Shown here piece by piece: positions 58,586-64,000 of a stretch of 64,000 bases of DNA. Source of the DNA: Sipunculus nudus. Its lineage: Eukaryota > Annelida > Sipuncula > Golfingiida > Sipunculidae. The notes beneath the pieces were generated by a model. That model saw only the letters and a list, made by a program, of their open reading frames with translations. It was not told where the DNA came from and searched no databases. Position 1 is the first letter of the stretch, and each line of letters opens with the position of its first letter. The DNA lies in NCBI GenBank assembly GCA_026874595.1, contig CM049306.1, positions 35,790,019 through 35,854,018 on the forward strand, given 5' to 3'. A program made the translations under genes and the position numbers.

Positions 58586-60050
58586 CAGACATGGGGTGAT
58601 TACTTGATATATGTAATCGATGACGATTACGATTACTTTGAAGGTAAATGATTACGATTACAATAAAGATTACCATAATAAATTCATGTAATCGATAACG
58701 ATAACGATTACTTTATGATTACTTCAAACATGATTACAGCCATGATTACATGTATACTATAACCTTTATTTAAATGCACCAAAGAAAAAATTACACAGTA
58801 TACAGATAGAATAGTTTGACTAATCAAGATATGAGATAGATAAAATAATCTGAAGTGTAAATAGAAATGATTTATATCATTTCAAATGCTTATTGCACAT
58901 TATAAACATAAGTCTTGATTTTATGATTTCACAGGGTTGGGTCAAAGAAAGTTCAAATGCGGGGTAGGGGGGGGGGGGGGAGGGGTTCGGGCTTAATGCT
59001 GGTATATGCGGGGCAAGGCGGGCTACATGATTGAAATAGGGTTTCTGCAAACCAAAAATATGGCTGTAGTAACAGTGATCACCTTTACCAGAATATAATG
59101 TCCATGTCTGTTCATGTTCCTTCGATTATTCCATTTTCTGAGTTCTTTTTATATATAAAAGAGCTTATGAAGTCTCAATTCTTTATTTTTTAGACAGATT
59201 CGTGTTTGCAGGCCCCACTGGGCATGATGTTGTACAAATGTAACTGGCCATAATGTTGTATGTTAAGACTGTTCAGTACTGTAATAGGCTTAAACTTGTG
59301 GCCAATCTCACATATTACATAACAAGGCGAAGAGTAGAGCACCAGCATGATTACCTGTGACCTAAACTACTATAAGCCAATAGAAGCCACTACAGGGGCT
59401 GCATCTGGCTTTGTCATCGGCTGGGCATAGCTTTGCTTAACCTACAGAGGCTGAGGTGTTCTCCTCAAGGATCTGCCAAAGACCAGTGGCTAGTCTTTGC
59501 TCATACACTAATGAGGTGATTTGCTCAGGAGGTAATTGGCAAGTGAATATTACCTGCCTTTCCATAACTGCTCAGTTGAGCACTTCACCATGGTCTTAAA
59601 ATGTTATGATGACTAAACTTAATTTGATAGAAATGAAATTTAAAATGCTGATTTTAATTATTTTTCTCATATTTCATCTCAAAATACTCACACAAACAAT
59701 CCACCTAGCTTCCATTAGATACATTTGCTACCTAAGTATGATATGATGGTGTCAGAAGTCACAACAGCTGCATATTTCACTCTTAATTAGGTTTTTAATC
59801 AGTGTTAAACATGAAAGATAAGTGATTTAGGAATCATTAACTGTAGCTGTTTTACATGGGAAAATACAAAAGTAATCAATGTTATCATATCTAATTATCA
59901 TGATTACGATTATATTGGGGGAGTAATTGATTACGATTACTTTTACTTTCCTTTCGAAATATATGTAATTGATTACGATTACGATAACTTTAAAAAATGT
60001 AATCGATTGTAATCGATTACGATTACTGTTTACGATTACTCCATGTCCAG
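58586..60050. mobile_element. hAT-like nonautonomous element, about 1.47 kb
   Basis: The left end reads cagacatggggtgattac and the right end in reverse complement ctggacatggagtaatcg. Both are followed by many subterminal gattacgattac repeats. The interior has no transposase. No convincing 8-bp target-site duplication was found, so the class is tentative. Confidence 0.55.
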
Positions 60051-61490
60051 TTCAATCAATCAGAAAAAGCCAAACAAAGGAGTACAAAGTAACGACGACA
60101 TTGATCTATTGAACACTATTTTTGGAGGGTTCTAGCTATATCAAATTTAAGTGGTTTCTTTGACGAAAAATATTCAACACTCATCTTGTCGTGAACGCTA
60201 TAAAAGAATTAAACATATGTTGCCATTTAAAAAATGAAGCGACATCTAATGCATAAGGTAAGAGTATGTAAGGTGCTTAACACATCCAAAGGAATCTAAC
60301 CAATATTTAACTCTCATAAATAAATGATCCCATACAAGAGACACAGCTAAGTGTGATCAAGACACCCGTAGGACAGACACAATGCCACTTAACAACGCTC
60401 TCACTCGGAAACCCTTTTTATCGTTATTCATGCCAGTCTACCTTTTGTAAGTTTAATAAAATAATAAAAAGCGACAAAAATTTTTCTACTCAAGTTTGTA
60501 AAAGAAAATGTAACATGAATGCTTTAAAACTCGTCCATTCGTGGAAGTAACCATAAATTTAATGCCTTCATCATAAATCATATGTGTTTTCATATAGATA
60601 TGCTTTAAATATGCTATTTGGTTGGAAATAACATTGCGTAATGCTTTTATAATGAAGTCCATTTCTGTTTTTGTAGACATTTCTGTCATGATGTTGATGG
60701 GCTATATTTACATAACGTATTAAACCTAATAACGTTTCCATTGAAAGGAGAAACAAAACTTCGGGCGTTTAGCTGCTGTCAATAAAGACGAAACATTTTA
60801 AAAGATTGAAAACGAAGCCTTTGCAACTTTTCTGCTTCTCATATGTTGTTTACATTTCTATATAGGTTCTGGTGTATGAGTTTGTAACAAATACTGTCAC
60901 ATACCTTTTTCCCATTGTTGTTTCCATTGTCTTTTTCGTAAGAGCGTTAACGTATGTCACATTGTGAGGATGTACTGACATTGCAGTTTAGATTTGATCG
61001 GCGTCGAGGGGATCTCCTTCTTCCCTTAGGGAAGAGGGTTTTCAGAAAAACCTTCTCAAATCTGATCTAGTAATTCAAATTTGCTCCTTCTAAAAGTGTA
61101 CCTTGGAAAACAAAATGGTTTAAAGATGCCAGAATGATTTCATGTTGCAATCACCTCCAGAATTTATTGTTTATTATGGCATTCCTTTGATCACACAAGA
61201 CAATAAATACCTTGTCGATAGGCAGCTAATGTATCCTCTTATGTGCACAATTTCAGGATTTGCACCCTCAGTATAGGTTGCCACAAATTGATCTATTACT
61301 TTAAAACGTTTATTCCGCAATGTGTCACATGCGCATTATTGGAACGTCAGTGACGGGAGAATAGAGGTGTCATTTGAAATTATCTAAATGAAAGACCACA
61401 TAGTTTAGTTCAGAGTTGAATTCTTTAGTTGTTTTCCCTTGTTACTTCTTATAGATTCATAATCAACATTTGGTACCACGTGAAGATTCT
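60051..61490. other. No gene recognised
   Basis: AT-rich sequence. The short open frames on both strands at 60.3-60.8 kb have no domain, and I see no supported splice pair. Confidence 0.45.
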
Positions 61491-61491
61491 T

Positions 61492-61497
61492 TTTATT
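61492..61497 (-). terminator. Putative polyadenylation signal of lectin 3
   Basis: Minus-strand AATAAA about 119 bp past the stop codon. Confidence 0.4.
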
Positions 61498-61615
61498 CAC
61501 AGTTATAAGAGTCGGCCCCTCTGGTAATTCACATATTAAACATAGTATGGTGTGACATAAATATTGTAACAAGAACAAATATTTTCTCCAACAGTTTCAC
61601 ACTATATCATATACT

Positions 61616-61848
61616 TTAGAATATGGCATTTGTGTCGTAGATCGTGTAATATTGGTAAAACGGCAAGTTGCTGTCGTCGTTCCAGCCAAACTCATCAGAG
61701 AGGAAAATAGCCAGGTAGTGTTCGTTTGCATTCTTATTTGACGGCTCACCTGCGGCCCATTTCTGGTACGTGAAAGCCGCTCCTGTCCACCTCCACACTC
61801 CTTCTTCATCAGCGTCTGAGCCAGAGGTCCAGTAGCCGCGGACACCTT
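61616..61848 (-). CDS. Lectin 3 exon 4, second half of CTLD
   Basis: The acceptor is tgtatttaatacag, ends TAA at 61616. GYWTSGSDADEEGVWRWT is almost the same as in lectin 2. The last 16 residues are rich in tyrosine and lack cysteine. Confidence 0.88.
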
Positions 61849-63758
61849 CTGTATTAAATACATTGTAATATCACTAGTATCTACCTTGGTTATAAAGTCT
61901 TGCAATCTTACTTATGTTGACAAGGACCTTACCACCCATGGATTTTATATGATAAAGCTTCTATCCCATTCACACATACTTCACGTTCAATGAAAAACAT
62001 TAATTTTCTAACCATTCTTGGTCATCTAGATCTATATGCTGCTGCAAGTGAAACAACCCAGCGACTTATGTGACTTTTTTTAAATTTTTTTCGGTTCGGA
62101 GGATAGGAGGACAAATCAAAGACGGCCACTGTTCTGGTTGCCGGCACACTTTTTTCGTATTGTGCTCTCCGCAAATGAATGCCAATTAAATATTTTCCGG
62201 CGACAACCGAAAATGAAGGGCGGTAACCAGTAGACGGCAGAGCCATGACCGAACGCCTATTGAGAGCCGCGTCGATCGCCTTACCCTCGCCGACTTGCTT
62301 ATTATTTTACGTCACGGAGGAACAGTCAGTTCATCAGTAGACATGTGTAGCTTGGGCTTTCATGTACTATTATATTGTAAATCATGTGTATATAACTTGG
62401 GTTAAATGCGTTAATAAAATAATAATGACGGCGTCATGATAAAAAGTTAAATGCAACAACTGTTCATACATCAATTTTTTACCGAAAAAATGTCTGTTTA
62501 CATTGATAAAGCCAAAAAAAGAAAATATCAATGCATGATTATATTTATGAACAGAGATCAGAATATTAATGAACAATCGAACCCGGTAGTGTTTCTTTGT
62601 AGTCGCGCTTGATGACATTTTCTAAATGAAGTTGTTCTTTTTCTGTTTCAATACTGAGCAGATCCGCGTCTAGATATTCACAGAGATCCCTAGCAGCGTC
62701 CCAGCTATTGGTCACCTGCAGGAACATGTAACAAGATGGCACCACCTGTCCGCCAGCAGTGACGGCGTCCGACATGTAGTCAAAGCGATCCGGGCAGGCT
62801 GACAGAAAGAAACCACATTTTACACAAGGTTAAGAATTGTTCAGTTTATCGCTCTTAATCAGCCCGGTTTAAAACAATTATCTTTTTTATACTTTATACT
62901 TTTATACTTTTTTATAATATATTTTTTGTACTTTGCAAATACATGGAACTTTCGAAAATTGTTTTACTTTAAGCCCGGATTTCGAATTACCTATTCATTA
63001 CAATACCTAGTGGACACGAATAAATTATAATTGTAATTTAAAATTATATTGTATAATAATGATAACCGATAGTCATAAGGTCAAAGCTGCAATACCACTT
63101 TTATCATATATGCATTTTGCATCTTATTAAAAAATGTTAAAAAAATTATGTTAAACATAGATTCCTGGTCCTCAATTGTTAAGATGTATTCAAAGGCCTT
63201 ATTGGCTTACAGTATCTACTACTGTAGTACGATGATGCATCGTCAGTGGAAAACCCTGACGGGTTCGAAAAAAGAAGTACACAGCTTCCGTTGTTAAAGA
63301 CATTGATTGCAGTGCAGAGATCCCACTGGTTACACAAGGCTAGACATTCGAAATGAGCATTCCGACCTCTAGGGTTTATAGACGCTCTGTGATCGCCTAA
63401 GGCGCGAGTTTTAGTTTGCTTCTTATAGACCTTGGTTGTAAAAAGCAAGGTTGTGGTTGCTGAAAGAACAACAAGGTCATATTTACCCAAATTAATTTCA
63501 ATCAGTTTATTTTTTTGACTTATTATAATGTTTATATGTATATAAAAAAGCATAAGATATTCCAGCGAAGGTCACTGAAAGTTTTTCTCAATTCGTGTTG
63601 ATTTAATTTTTGCGCTTCATTCTGCTTCGAACGTGCATTTTTTCCGAAAGAGGTTACTTTCTAATTCTTAAATAAAAGATTCCTTTCCATGGTAGACTTT
63701 ACTCACCTGAAATACAGAGTGTAATACATATTAAAAATTGAAATAATGATTGTGGCAT
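61616..63758 (-). CDS. Secreted PAN/apple-C-type lectin 3 (four coding exons, 249 aa), terminal cysteine lost
   Basis: Minus-strand exons 63758-63707, 63459-63211, 62798-62583 and 61848-61616 join in phases 1,1,1 to 750 nt, exactly 250 codons. Signal peptide about 1-17; PAN/apple-like module about 18-100 with ECLALC, LCTAINVF and SCVLLFS; CTLD about 101-249 with VPSCYMF, RDLCEYLDADL, IETEKEQLH, WTSGSDADEE, GEPSN, EHYLAIF and WNDD. The CTLD should end with an 'ICE'-type cysteine that bridges to the first domain cysteine, but here that position reads TIYDT. Combined with the family-wide loss of the inner pair, this domain keeps no canonical intradomain bridge. There is no stop or frameshift, so it may be a functional divergent form or an early pseudogene. 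A minus-strand acceptor at 63834 suggests a 5' UTR intron, as in lectin 2. Confidence 0.8.
62583..62798 (-). CDS. Lectin 3 exon 3, first half of CTLD
   Basis: The acceptor is gtttctttctgtcag, 216 nt, phase 1 to 1. The donor gttcga is weak, though a similarly weak donor (gttgta) occurs at the same position in lectin 1. Confidence 0.83.
63211..63459 (-). CDS. Lectin 3 exon 2, PAN/apple-like module
   Basis: The acceptor is gttgttctttcag and the donor gtaagc, 249 nt, phase 1 to 1. Contains VYKKQTKTRALGDH followed by the four-cysteine core and INVFNNGSCVLLFS. Confidence 0.88.
63707..63758 (-). CDS. Lectin 3 exon 1, signal peptide
   Basis: The ATG at 63758 lies in a cat/atc run and opens MPQSLFQFLICITLCIS, then donor gtgagt in phase 1. 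An acceptor (gattgtctttcag) at 63835-63836 defines a possible 5' UTR exon 63834-63759. Confidence 0.8.
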
Positions 63759-63839
63759 GATGATGATGATGTGGTTAGTAATCGAAATGGTTTATCCCTT
63801 GTATTCCCTTTGTTAGTTGCCTTAAATAATCTCTCTGAA

Positions 63840-64000
63840 AGACAATCAAAACAAGTCAATATACCAAGTGCATTTGGTTAAAAATAACGGTATTTAAATG
63901 ATTATATAAAAGGATTATAAGAGGCAAGAAGTAGTTTCCCAGAAGGTCTTACATGTGCCAATATAGAAGGTAATCTGAAGAAAAAAAAAAAGATTTTTTT
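63840..64000. other. Upstream region of lectin 3, window end
   Basis: Probably 5' UTR intron or promoter of lectin 3. A minus-strand tatataatca motif sits about 150 bp upstream of the start codon, but no start site can be assigned. Confidence 0.25.

Noticed and set aside
1-64000. tRNA, rRNA or other structural RNA genes
   Set aside because: I found no cloverleaf with A and B boxes or rRNA core by eye. A covariance-model search would be needed to exclude them.

Overview
This window looks like animal nuclear DNA. It is AT-rich, full of (TA)n, (GA)n and poly-G/C tracts and dispersed repeats. Its genes are short coding exons with GT/AG introns, so most open frames longer than 60 codons are not genes. 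The C-type lectin repertoire and the RTE-type LINE suggest a marine invertebrate, most likely a lophotrochozoan such as a mollusc. That assignment is an inference and no species marker was seen.

Two gene families could be rebuilt by hand from splice sites, reading phase and comparison between copies. The first is a cluster of three secreted lectins, each with four coding exons: signal peptide, PAN/apple-like module, and a C-type lectin domain (CTLD) split over two exons. They lie at 24.2-30.2 kb (+, 260 aa), 46.5-52.0 kb (-, 250 aa) and 61.6-63.8 kb (-, 249 aa). All three use the same intron phases (1,1,1), and the exon lengths add to whole codons in each gene.

The second family is a pair of paralogues that I do not recognise. 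One is on the plus strand at 35.87-41.34 kb (six exons, 224 aa, predicted secreted). The other is on the minus strand at 7.36-10.44 kb (five exons found, first exon not located). Exon lengths (60, 57 and 59 nt for the three middle exons), intron phases, six cysteines and an Asn-Glu-Thr sequon are conserved. The helix-rich appearance suggests a small secreted signalling or effector protein. This pair is the best candidate for something undescribed.

Layout: 0-7.3 kb holds repeats only. The minus-strand member of the unknown pair follows at 7.4-10.4 kb. At 12.1-18.3 kb two facing terminal inverted repeats enclose a possible 6.1-kb TIR element, with a LINE remnant and a candidate small minus-strand gene inside. 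Repeat-rich DNA at 18.3-24.2 kb leads to lectin gene 1. DNA at 30.5-35.8 kb has one short TIR element. The plus-strand unknown gene follows, then a pogo-like fragment at 42.3 kb and a 1.9-kb foldback element at 43.4-45.3 kb. Lectin gene 2 carries a broken LINE and other insertions in its introns. The 52-61 kb stretch has a 28-bp minisatellite, a hAT-like element and a few weak exon candidates. Lectin gene 3 ends the window.

The three lectins and the unknown pair may be neighbouring secreted immune or signalling genes. Only their shared secretion signals and local duplication support that link.
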